NCBI GenBank assembly: GCA_031253495.1
Contig: JAIRWC010000045.1
Coordinates: 1 to 56,693, forward strand
Direction of reading: 5' to 3'
DNA from: Oscillospiraceae bacterium
Lineage (GTDB): Bacteria > Bacillota > Clostridia > Oscillospirales > Ruminococcaceae
DNA: 56,693 nucleotides
Made by a program: the position numbers and the translations under genes. Within the stretch, counting starts at the first letter, position 1; each line of letters starts with the position of its first letter. The notes under the pieces are model-generated. The model had not been told where the DNA came from, did no database searches, and was given only the letters and a program-made list of their open reading frames with translations. This document shows positions 50,196-56,693 of the stretch, piece after piece.

Positions 50196-53045
50196 TCATA
50201 CCGTTTCTTGTTTAATCGCGTTACGTATCATGAATGATTCCGGCGGTCCCAAGTACGACTTTAACGGCAATTCGCCCTTTTTGTAAATCAATACCCTTTC
50301 AAGCACCAAGCCCGCTTCCAACGCCCCTATTGTCAGTTCCCGAACGCCCGCCCCAAACCTGAATTCAGCGCGGCTCTTCCGAATGTTGTCCAAGACGCCT
50401 TGACACCATTCGGCGCAGGAGGGACTCCCCGCCCTGAAATCGCTCGGAATCGCGGTTATCACCCGCCGCCTGTTCTCGGAATTCTCGCAATCGTCGGCGG
50501 TAAGCGTAAACCGCAACGCGCGGTTGTTTTGCGCCGAGTTGGTCGGAACCGTCCACACCTCAACCGTGTAATCCCCGCTTTCCTCTATAAGAAACCTGTA
50601 GGTAAGCTCGGGGGCGTCGTCGGTTTCCGAAAAGTCGGCTGTCGTCGGAAATACCTTCATTCCGTAATTGTTCAACTCGACAAAGCCCGCGCCGTTCGCG
50701 TCTTTTTTGCCGCAGTACCCGTAGTATTCCATCGCCGTTACGCCGTTGTTTTGCAGAAACGTCGCCGGCGGCAGCTTCGTTAGGTCGGTTCTTTTTGCCT
50801 TGACCTCTACAGCCACCACCGTTTCCCCATCTTTGATAAGCAATCGCGCCGTTTGGGGTTCCGTCGGCAGGTTTTCCCGAACGCAGGTCAAAATTACCTC
50901 CTCTTGAAACTCAACCGCGCCTTTTGCCGCGCTTATTTCAAGCCAGCCGTAGTCGCCGTCCGCCTCAATTGTATAATCAAAACCGCCTGTTCCGTCGTTG
51001 GCGATTTCAAGCACAACTTCGTGATTGCCCTCGTAAAGAAAGTCGTGTACCTCGATTTTCATAGGCGCGCCGTAAGCCTTGCGGTAGATTTCCTCCCCGT
51101 CGGCGCGAGAAACCACCATTCGCGGCTTGTGGAACGGTTCGGTGAAAATCCTCAGCGGATACCTGCACCCGTCCTCGTTCCAGTCGGTAAAGCCTATGTG
51201 CTGTTCGAGTTCCATCCCCCGCCACTTGCCCCCGTTGAACCCCGCAAATTCCTCAGCTAAAACACGGTCTTTTTCTATGCACCTCGTCACAAGTTCGGCG
51301 TATTTGTCGGCGATTTTCTTGCCCTGCTTTGCGTAATGCGCGTTCTTGCCCGCGTACAGGTTCATCCTAAGCAGGTTGACGCTCGCTTTCGCGGGATAGT
51401 ACACCAAACTGTAATAGGCGTCTTTCTCGTTCCCCGAAAGCGCGGCGTAGACCGCCTCGTTGTTCCCCTCAACCATCTCGGCGCATATAAGCATTGTGTC
51501 CGCGTCGTTGTAGTGGCAAGGATGGTAGGTTTCGGCGTTTAACGCTTCGGGGCGGCGTGATGAGTTAATCCCCATGTAGCCTTGCAGAACCGCCGACATC
51601 TTCGCGCGGATTTCCGAGGAAACAGACGGGAATGTCTTTTTAAAGAAAAGCTCGCTCCAAACCCCAATGCTTCCCGTGTTGAGCGGGGTTTTTGTCCCCC
51701 ATTCCTCAAAGTTGTACGCCAATTCCATGAAATAACTGAGCGGGATTTCGTTGAACTTTAAGTCGCCGACGTTGACGACCCATACCTCCCTTACCCCGTA
51801 GTCGTAAGCCATACTCATCTGTTCCCACGTCCGCAAAAGCGACGTGGACGGTAGCCATTCATATGAAATCGGTCCCCCGTGATAGTCAAAGTGGTAGTAC
51901 ATTCCGAAACCGCCGACGCGCGAACGTATTTCCTCTGTCGGTAGCGTCCGCATAAACCCGAAGTTGTCTTCGCAGAGCATACATATTACCCCGTCAAGCC
52001 CCCCCCAGTCCTTTAACCCGCTTACTTCGGCGTTCCCGTAGAAGTATTCCTCCACTTCCTTGTACAAAGCTATCATTAGCGGGTTGCCGTCGGCGTGCTT
52101 CTCGATAAGCCCGCGCTGGTTCGCGATTATGTCCTTCAAAAGGTCGATGTTGTCCTTAAGCGACGAGTTTTCGCCAAGCATCGACGAGTCGCGTTCGCCG
52201 CGCATACCGATTGTAATAATCTTCTCGTATTTTCCGCTCCGTATAAGCGCGTCTTCCCAATACTTCAACAACCCGCCCTTGTTTACGTAGTAGTTCCATT
52301 CGTCGCCGTATTCGGAGTTTTCTCCCCTTGCCAAGTCCCATTCCTCGCTTGCCCTGAGGCAGGGTTCGTGGTGCGACGTGCCCATTACCACCCCGTAGAC
52401 ATCGGCTAACTCCTCGCTTAAGTTTCCCGGACCGTCAAGCGGGAACGAGCTTGTCCACATCGCGGGCCAGAGATAGTTGCCCTTTAGCCGCAGTAAAAGC
52501 TCGAAAACCCGTTCGTACATTTCGGCTGTGAACCCCCCGAACCGCGAAACCGCCCAGTTTCCGAAACAGGGCCATTCGTCGTTTATGAAAAAGCCGCGAT
52601 ACCTGACGCTCGGTTCCTTGGAAATCGTTTCTATGTCGCGGTTTATCGCGATTTCGCGCTTGACGGGTTTTACGTCCCCCCAGTAACAAAGCGGCGAAAC
52701 CCCGATGTATTCCGATAAGGCGAACATTCCGTAAATCGTCCCGCGCTTGTCGCTCCCGCAGATTAACAACCCGCCGCCGCCGAGGATTTTTATTTGGTAA
52801 ACCTCCCGCTTGCCCCGAATAGCCGACGGGTCGAATTCACCCTCGGCAATCAGCTTGTCCGTTATGCCGCTCCTCCCAAGCGTCGAGAAGATTATGTTCG
52901 TGGACGAACCTTCGCCGCTCGGTAACTCCGACGCTATTCGCGGGGCGGCGCCGCCAACTTCGGTAAAGTCGGCGGCTACCTTGCCCGCAATCCTTTTTAC
53001 TCCCTCGTAGCTTTCAGGTTCAACCGTGAATGTGAAGTTGTTCAT
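50196..53045 (-). CDS. GH115 xylan alpha-glucuronidase
   Basis: GH115 enzymes remove (4-O-methyl)glucuronic acid from internal and terminal positions of xylan. The 949-aa product is full length: an N-terminal Rossmann-like domain (DKRGTIYGMFALSEYIGVSP), the TIM barrel (RYRGFFINDEWPCFGNW, LLLRLKGNYLWPAMWTSSF, VMGTSHHEPCLRASEEWD) and C-terminal domains ending in a GH115-type beta-sandwich. No signal peptide is seen, so it may act inside the cell on imported oligosaccharides. With uxaC in this window it outlines glucuronoxylan use. The ribosome site is AAAGGA. Its last codons coincide with a fragment of the dispersed repeat. Confidence 0.92.
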   Translation of the reverse strand: MNNFTFTVEPESYEGVKRIAGKVAADFTEVGGAAPRIASELPSGEGSSTNIIFSTLGRSGITDKLIAEGEFDPSAIRGKREVYQIKILGGGGLLICGSDKRGTIYGMFALSEYIGVSPLCYWGDVKPVKREIAINRDIETISKEPSVRYRGFFINDEWPCFGNWAVSRFGGFTAEMYERVFELLLRLKGNYLWPAMWTSSFPLDGPGNLSEELADVYGVVMGTSHHEPCLRASEEWDLARGENSEYGDEWNYYVNKGGLLKYWEDALIRSGKYEKIITIGMRGERDSSMLGENSSLKDNIDLLKDIIANQRGLIEKHADGNPLMIALYKEVEEYFYGNAEVSGLKDWGGLDGVICMLCEDNFGFMRTLPTEEIRSRVGGFGMYYHFDYHGGPISYEWLPSTSLLRTWEQMSMAYDYGVREVWVVNVGDLKFNEIPLSYFMELAYNFEEWGTKTPLNTGSIGVWSELFFKKTFPSVSSEIRAKMSAVLQGYMGINSSRRPEALNAETYHPCHYNDADTMLICAEMVEGNNEAVYAALSGNEKDAYYSLVYYPAKASVNLLRMNLYAGKNAHYAKQGKKIADKYAELVTRCIEKDRVLAEEFAGFNGGKWRGMELEQHIGFTDWNEDGCRYPLRIFTEPFHKPRMVVSRADGEEIYRKAYGAPMKIEVHDFLYEGNHEVVLEIANDGTGGFDYTIEADGDYGWLEISAAKGAVEFQEEVILTCVRENLPTEPQTARLLIKDGETVVAVEVKAKRTDLTKLPPATFLQNNGVTAMEYYGYCGKKDANGAGFVELNNYGMKVFPTTADFSETDDAPELTYRFLIEESGDYTVEVWTVPTNSAQNNRALRFTLTADDCENSENRRRVITAIPSDFRAGSPSCAEWCQGVLDNIRKSRAEFRFGAGVRELTIGALEAGLVLERVLIYKKGELPLKSYLGPPESFMIRNAIKQETV
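50199..50223 (+). repeat. Dispersed repeat fragment, copy C, at GH115 gene end
   Basis: TACCGTTTCTTGTTTAATCG followed by CGTTA matches the first 25 bp of the 34491 copy at 23 positions. It overlaps the GH115 stop codon and final codons, encoding the C-terminal residues AIKQETV. The rest of the repeat is missing. Confidence 0.5.
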
Positions 53046-53060
53046 ATAACCGTTCCTTTC

Positions 53061-54395
53061 TCACCAATCCCTGACCAACAACGCGGCGCACTCCGCGTGG
53101 CGCGTCCTCGGGAACATATCGCACCCGCGAACCTTTACGGTTTTATAACCCATTTCCGCCAGCCTCGCGCAGTCCCGCGCCGCCGTCGCGGGATTGCAGG
53201 AAACCATGACGACGCGTTCCGGAAGCAAAGCCGCCGCGCTTTCAAGAACCTTGAGAGCGCAACCCTTACGCGCGGGGTCGATTATAACGGCGTCGGGGCG
53301 GATTTCCCGCGGGAAATCCGCCGCGTCCGAACAAATGAAGCGGGCGTTGGCGAAGCTGTTCATACGGGCGCTTAAAACGGCGTTATTAACCGCGCTTTCA
53401 ACAGACTCCACGCCGATAACCTCTTTCGCCTTATCCGCCAGCGATAACCCGATTGCGCCCGTTCCGCAGTATAAGTCCAGTATAACCTTGTTATCCGGTT
53501 CGGCGAAATCACGGATAACTTCGTACAGATTTTCGGCGGCGGGCGTGTTGACTTGATAAAACGAACGGGGGGAAACCGTGATTTTAACGCCGCGTATCGT
53601 ATCGGTAATATCGGGTTCGCCGACAAGCGTGATTTCCTCTCCGCCCAAAACGGCGTTGCCGCGCGCGGGGTTTACGTTAATTACGACACCATTCACGGCG
53701 GGAAATTTTTCCGCGATTTTCCGCGATAATTTATTCAGTTCCGGGACTTTGCGCCTTACGACGACCGTTACGTTTATTTGACCGCCATAATGCCCTTTTC
53801 TGACGCATATATGGCGGATAACGCCGGTATGCGCGGTCTCGTCGTAAGGCGGAAGTTTATTTTCGCGCATATACCCTATGATAAAATCGGCGACGCTTTT
53901 GAAAATATGGGGTTGCAGCCTGCAATTATCGCAAGGTATAATCCTATGGCTCCGCGCGGCGTAAAAGCCGTATACGGCGCCGCCCCCGGCGTCCCTGCCG
54001 ACGGGATACCGCGCCTTGTTGCGGTATCCCGCGGTATCGCCGCTTTTTATAATCGGCTGAAACTCCGGAGACAAACCGCCAATCCGCGTAAAAGCGTCGC
54101 GGATAAAGCCCTCTTTGGCTTTTAATTCCGCTTCATACGAAATATGCCGAAAATCACAGCCACCGCACTTGCCGAATACGGGGCAGTCGTTTTCCTCCCT
54201 GTCGGGCGAGGGTTTTACAATCCGCTCGATTTTTCCGTAGGCGGCGGATTTCATAACCTTAAGCAAACGAACCCTCAACTCGTCCCCGACTGCGGAAAAC
54301 GGCACGAACACCGCGATGTCGTCATGCTTCCCCACGCCGTTACCGTCGCTGCTTATCCCCGTAACCGTCAAATCGATAACGTCGTTTTTATTCAT
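53061..54395 (-). CDS. rlmD: 23S rRNA (uracil-C5) methyltransferase, RlmD/RumA type
   Basis: The 444-aa product methylates a uracil in 23S rRNA. An N-terminal TRAM domain (DLTVTGISSDGNGVGKHDDI, about 6-60) is followed by the [4Fe-4S] cysteines in CPVFGKCGGCDF. The SAM motif is VILDLYCGTGAIGLSLA, FYQVNTPAAENLYEV is conserved, and VVMVSCNPATAARDCARL holds the catalytic Cys. MNKNDVIDL at 54395 is taken as start because the longer reading lies in the next gene. It overlaps the upstream membrane-protein gene by 8 bp. RlmCD-type double specificity (as in B. subtilis) cannot be excluded. Confidence 0.92.
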   Translation of the reverse strand: MNKNDVIDLTVTGISSDGNGVGKHDDIAVFVPFSAVGDELRVRLLKVMKSAAYGKIERIVKPSPDREENDCPVFGKCGGCDFRHISYEAELKAKEGFIRDAFTRIGGLSPEFQPIIKSGDTAGYRNKARYPVGRDAGGGAVYGFYAARSHRIIPCDNCRLQPHIFKSVADFIIGYMRENKLPPYDETAHTGVIRHICVRKGHYGGQINVTVVVRRKVPELNKLSRKIAEKFPAVNGVVINVNPARGNAVLGGEEITLVGEPDITDTIRGVKITVSPRSFYQVNTPAAENLYEVIRDFAEPDNKVILDLYCGTGAIGLSLADKAKEVIGVESVESAVNNAVLSARMNSFANARFICSDAADFPREIRPDAVIIDPARKGCALKVLESAAALLPERVVMVSCNPATAARDCARLAEMGYKTVKVRGCDMFPRTRHAECAALLVRDW

Positions 54396-55248
54396 CGTCG
54401 AAGCCGTCGTTAAAGCTGTCGGCGGGATTGGCGGAACCGTTTTCGGGAATGAACAGGTCGTCGTATTCATATAGTTTGCCGGGGTTGGGGTTAACGGGGG
54501 GCGTATCCCCCCCGCCGATTGAAACCGAAAGCGGTTCCGTTCCGTCGACTACGGACAGGGAGCTGACCATTAAATGCTCGAACTCACCGTCGTTGAAGCG
54601 GGAAGCGGGGTTGTCCGGCTTGCTTTGCTTTTCGGCTCGCCGAAAGTCCTCCCGCGTTACGGAAATAAATCCCAATTCGCCTTTTCGCTCTTTTTCGAGC
54701 CTGTCTTTCTTAAACAGACACGCGAGAATGACAATCAAGGTTAAAGCAAGCGAAGCGATAACGTCGAACGCCCCCAACGGAATGACAAAGAACTTCGCCG
54801 CGGCCAACGGGGCAAGCGGGGGAATCCAAAACCCCAAATCGCACACGGTTAACGAAATGACGGCGTAAGCCGCAAGCGCGAACACGACAGCCAAAATTTT
54901 CAAGCCCCCGTAAGAAAGGGCGGCGTGCACAAGCGGGATGGGATTTAACAGGGCGAGCAGTATCAACGCCGTCCCCGCGCTCATCATTTTGTCGTATACG
55001 TCCCCGCGGTACAGCTCGCGGATTTTTTCGACGCGTATAATCCCCCCGGCGAATAACGCCTTTACGTCGCATAAGGGCTCGTCCGGCAAAACCGTTTCGC
55101 CTTCAAGCGATTCATCGAGAAAAACGGGTCTTTTCCCCTCCTCCGTATCCCGAAGCGTCGTTTGGGTCTTTAGCTTTTCAAAATCAAAACTGTCAAACCG
55201 CGAATCGTCGATAATGATTTTCTTCGGCTCTTTATTCTCGTCCGACAT
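54388..55248 (-). CDS. Multi-pass membrane protein, function unknown
   Basis: The 286-aa product has a charged N-terminal half-domain (about 1-85), a central block of four to five hydrophobic helices (about 88-180; ALILLALLNPIPLVHAAL, GGLKILAVVFALAAYAVI, FDVIASLALTLIVILACLF) and an acidic C-terminal tail. The tail carries a short repeat, NPASRFNDGEFE and NPADSFNDGFDDE, at its two ends. I do not recognise the family. It lies 5 bp after the next membrane-protein gene and overlaps rlmD, so the three form an operon. Confidence 0.7.
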   Translation of the reverse strand: MSDENKEPKKIIIDDSRFDSFDFEKLKTQTTLRDTEEGKRPVFLDESLEGETVLPDEPLCDVKALFAGGIIRVEKIRELYRGDVYDKMMSAGTALILLALLNPIPLVHAALSYGGLKILAVVFALAAYAVISLTVCDLGFWIPPLAPLAAAKFFVIPLGAFDVIASLALTLIVILACLFKKDRLEKERKGELGFISVTREDFRRAEKQSKPDNPASRFNDGEFEHLMVSSLSVVDGTEPLSVSIGGGDTPPVNPNPGKLYEYDDLFIPENGSANPADSFNDGFDDE

Positions 55249-55253
55249 TGAAG

Positions 55254-55604
55254 CTATTCCTCCTTATCTTTGCCGTTAACGGGCGGGCGCGGGCGGTTTT
55301 CCCAAGGGGGACCCTCCAACTCTTCGGGGCGCACTTGAATGTATCCCGTCACCCCGTCGTCGTCCTCTTCGTCTTTGCGTAAGCGTTCCGTTTCGCGCTT
55401 CGCTTCCCTTTCCGAGGCTTTCCCGTACATCCAAACCGAAAACGCCGCCCCCAAAACGATTATCGCCAGCGCGGCAAATAAGAGAACGCTCATTTTTGAC
55501 GCCAGTATGTAAACAAGCACGACGAACGCCGACAAGGCTATCCGCATAAGCATACGCACGGCTTTGTCGTCGGAAGTTAAAAAATCCCATATCTTATCCC
55601 ACAC
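55254..55604 (-). CDS. Small membrane protein, function unknown
   Basis: The 116-aa product has two hydrophobic helices (about 18-38 and 40-60) near the N-terminus, then a highly charged tail (KASEREAKRETERLRKDEED) and a Pro-rich end (GPPWENRPRPPVNGKDKEE). No family is recognised. It is first in the operon with the larger membrane protein and rlmD and has a consensus promoter 88 bp upstream. Confidence 0.65.
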   Translation of the reverse strand: MWDKIWDFLTSDDKAVRMLMRIALSAFVVLVYILASKMSVLLFAALAIIVLGAAFSVWMYGKASEREAKRETERLRKDEEDDDGVTGYIQVRPEELEGPPWENRPRPPVNGKDKEE

Positions 55605-55624
55605 CGTAATTCACCACCCGTAAC

Positions 55625-55646
55625 AGACTTCCTCGGAAACTGTATC
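55625..55646 (+). repeat. Dispersed 22-bp motif, copy 2
   Basis: This 22-bp stretch beginning AGACTTCCTCGG matches 29828-29849 at 20 of 22 positions. It lies in the leader of the small membrane-protein operon. Confidence 0.45.
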
Positions 55647-55691
55647 AAGGAGATGCCGCCGATATTTATTTTCGCGCCCCCCAACGCTTTA

Positions 55692-55720
55692 ATTATAATC
55701 GCAAAGGCGAACGATGTCAA
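55692..55720 (-). promoter_or_regulatory. Consensus promoter for membrane-protein/rlmD operon
   Basis: Read leftwards, TTGACA and TATAAT are separated by 17 bp, a perfect match to both boxes. Confidence 0.88.
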
Positions 55721-55806
55721 GCGTTAACGAAAAACATCGGCTTTTCGCCGGTCGGGATTTGTGCAATATATACAAAAAAGCGCCAAAACTATGTATATTA
55801 TACGAA

Positions 55807-55835
55807 TAGACATTCCCGTGAAAAAATGTTATAAT
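55807..55835 (+). promoter_or_regulatory. Promoter for secreted transglutaminase-like gene
   Basis: TAGACA and TATAAT are separated by 17 bp, 35 bp before the ATG. Confidence 0.75.
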
Positions 55836-55870
55836 AAGTGAGACTTTTGTGAAAGGTCGGTAACGTATCT

Positions 55871-56623
55871 ATGAAAAAGCGTATTTTAAGCACGTTCATG
55901 GCGTTCGTCATGATAATCGGCGTGGTTTTCGCGCCCGAGACCGGGTTCGCGCCGAACGCGGGGGCGGCTGAATTGAGCCTCGCGCAAAGAGAAAAAGCCG
56001 CGAATAAAGCCGCGGATAAAATCATCAAGACCATACCGAAGGGCGCGTCCGATTTTGAAAAAGTGCGGGTTTTGTACGATTATGTAATGAATGGAATTTC
56101 AGTAAGTAACGACTGGTTTGACGGTACCGGATACGACGGATTGGTAAATCGAGACAGTGGGTTGATAAGCGCGACGCGTGTTTTTGAGATTTTGCTTACC
56201 CGAGCCGGGATAAAGAACGTTGTAGTGAAGGATGATGATAATGCCTGGAACATGGTGTCGCTGAACGGTAAGCGGTGGTATCACTGCCGGGTCGGGTATA
56301 CTTTCCTTGTTTCTGACAAAGTGATGAAAGCACATGGTGAGTCTGGTGATTATAAATTGATGAAAGTTAGTTACAGCTACGTAGACCGTTATGGGCCGTG
56401 GTACAGCGACTTTGACTATCTTGCGACGTATGATCCTACGGGCAAAAAGGCGCCCGAGGCGGAATTCACGCTGGGTGTTCCAATTGGTAGCGTTGACATT
56501 TTAGGTTATGCGTTATATAATGAGCGATATCCGGAAGTTAAAAAATACGCATTTAAGGAAACTCTAATTACTTTAAAGGCAACCTCTAAAAACCCTCTTG
56601 ACCCGTTCGTCAAAATATGGTAG
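55871..56623 (+). CDS. Secreted transglutaminase-like protein lacking its triad
   Basis: The 250-aa product has a cleavable signal peptide (MKKRILSTFMAFVMIIGVVF, cleavage near AGA-A at about 33) and a transglutaminase-like region (about 60-170). KVRVLYDYVMNGI and RVFEILLTRAGIKNVVV match the family around the Cys helix, and DNAWNMVSLNGKRWYH matches the HAWN and WYHVD strands. The catalytic positions appear replaced: Cys by Leu98, His by Asn124 and Asp by Arg140. It may be a wall-binding or scaffolding pseudoenzyme. From about 56085 codon use changes (GTA, AGT, GGT, AT-rich), unlike the first third and all neighbours, suggesting recombination. Confidence 0.7.
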   Translation: MKKRILSTFMAFVMIIGVVFAPETGFAPNAGAAELSLAQREKAANKAADKIIKTIPKGASDFEKVRVLYDYVMNGISVSNDWFDGTGYDGLVNRDSGLISATRVFEILLTRAGIKNVVVKDDDNAWNMVSLNGKRWYHCRVGYTFLVSDKVMKAHGESGDYKLMKVSYSYVDRYGPWYSDFDYLATYDPTGKKAPEAEFTLGVPIGSVDILGYALYNERYPEVKKYAFKETLITLKATSKNPLDPFVKIW

Positions 56624-56643
56624 AATGAGTGGGGGTGAAAGAA

Positions 56644-56693
56644 ATGGGAAAGCAAATGATGATGTATGGGGCGGACACGCAACTTGAGCGATT
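56644..56693 (+). CDS. Start of an unidentified gene, cut by window end
   Basis: ATG with GGGGGTG 7 bp upstream opens a frame (MGKQMMMYGADTQLER) that runs off the window. An in-frame GTG at 56635 is an alternative start. It begins 20 bp after the transglutaminase-like gene and may be cotranscribed. Too little is visible to name it. Confidence 0.45.
   Translation, partial: MGKQMMMYGADTQLER

Overview
The window looks like chromosome from an uncultured anaerobic member of the Clostridia (Bacillota), most like Oscillospirales-type gut lineages. The signs are the dgt-dnaG-rpoD block, LL-diaminopimelate aminotransferase (DapL), an Rrf2 regulator, an ECF-transporter ATPase pair, lipoproteins with short signal peptides, strong AAGGAG-type ribosome binding sites, TTGACA/TATAAT promoters, and a NuoE/NuoF/GltD-type iron-sulfur flavoprotein cluster with no oxygen-dependent enzymes. 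GC content is moderate to high by eye. No mobile element, CRISPR array or rRNA was seen, and no gene-free stretch exceeds 300 bp.

Layout. 1-4.3 kb: end of a type IV pilus locus (prepilin peptidase tail, PilO-like, a PilM-PilN fusion, PilC). 4.4-9.3 kb: a GH26-like lipoprotein, dapL and a long FtsA-like ATPase. 9.4-15 kb: housekeeping block read leftwards (rpmB, rpmE, yigZ, dgt, dnaG, rpoD, rrf2). 15-20 kb: a two-component system and an apbE / NusG-domain-II / Gx-transporter / HATPase operon. 20.1-28.3 kb: rightward run ruvC-ruvA-TPR-TPR-ruvB-glmM-methyltransferase-membrane protein-ecfA1-ecfA2. 28.4-36 kb: uronate isomerase, a rubredoxin-like protein, tRNA-Ser(UGA), tyrA-aroF, a DUF362 protein, DegV and a sensor-less chemoreceptor. 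36-40.3 kb: a three-gene cluster resembling the Stn-type electron-bifurcating transhydrogenase. 40.3-41.6 kb: a possible small RNA and a Xer recombinase. 41.7-45.9 kb: a phosphate ABC operon with an ATPase gene at each end. 46-56.7 kb: a diguanylate cyclase, ychF, a YibE/F-WYL fusion, a GH115 alpha-glucuronidase, an RlmD-type methyltransferase, two membrane proteins, a secreted transglutaminase-like protein, and the start of another gene.

Working together. GH115, uronate isomerase and the GH26-like lipoprotein point to use of plant hemicellulose. The Stn-like complex would balance NADH, NADPH and ferredoxin in fermentation. The apbE/NusG-II/Gx set resembles part of flavin-based extracellular electron transfer loci.

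The most unusual signal is the phosphate transporter. The second PstB (45126-45899) has lost the Walker A lysine, the Q-loop glutamine and the catalytic glutamate but keeps a perfect LSGGQ. The first PstB (41749-42540) has intact catalytic motifs but an altered LSSGQ signature. This complementary pattern is that of an asymmetric ABC heterodimer with one live and one dead ATP site. Other notable items are a YibE/F membrane protein fused to a WYL domain, a putative anti-Shine-Dalgarno small RNA ahead of the Xer recombinase, two membrane TPR genes inside the ruv operon, and a structured dispersed repeat that also supplies the ends of coding sequences.
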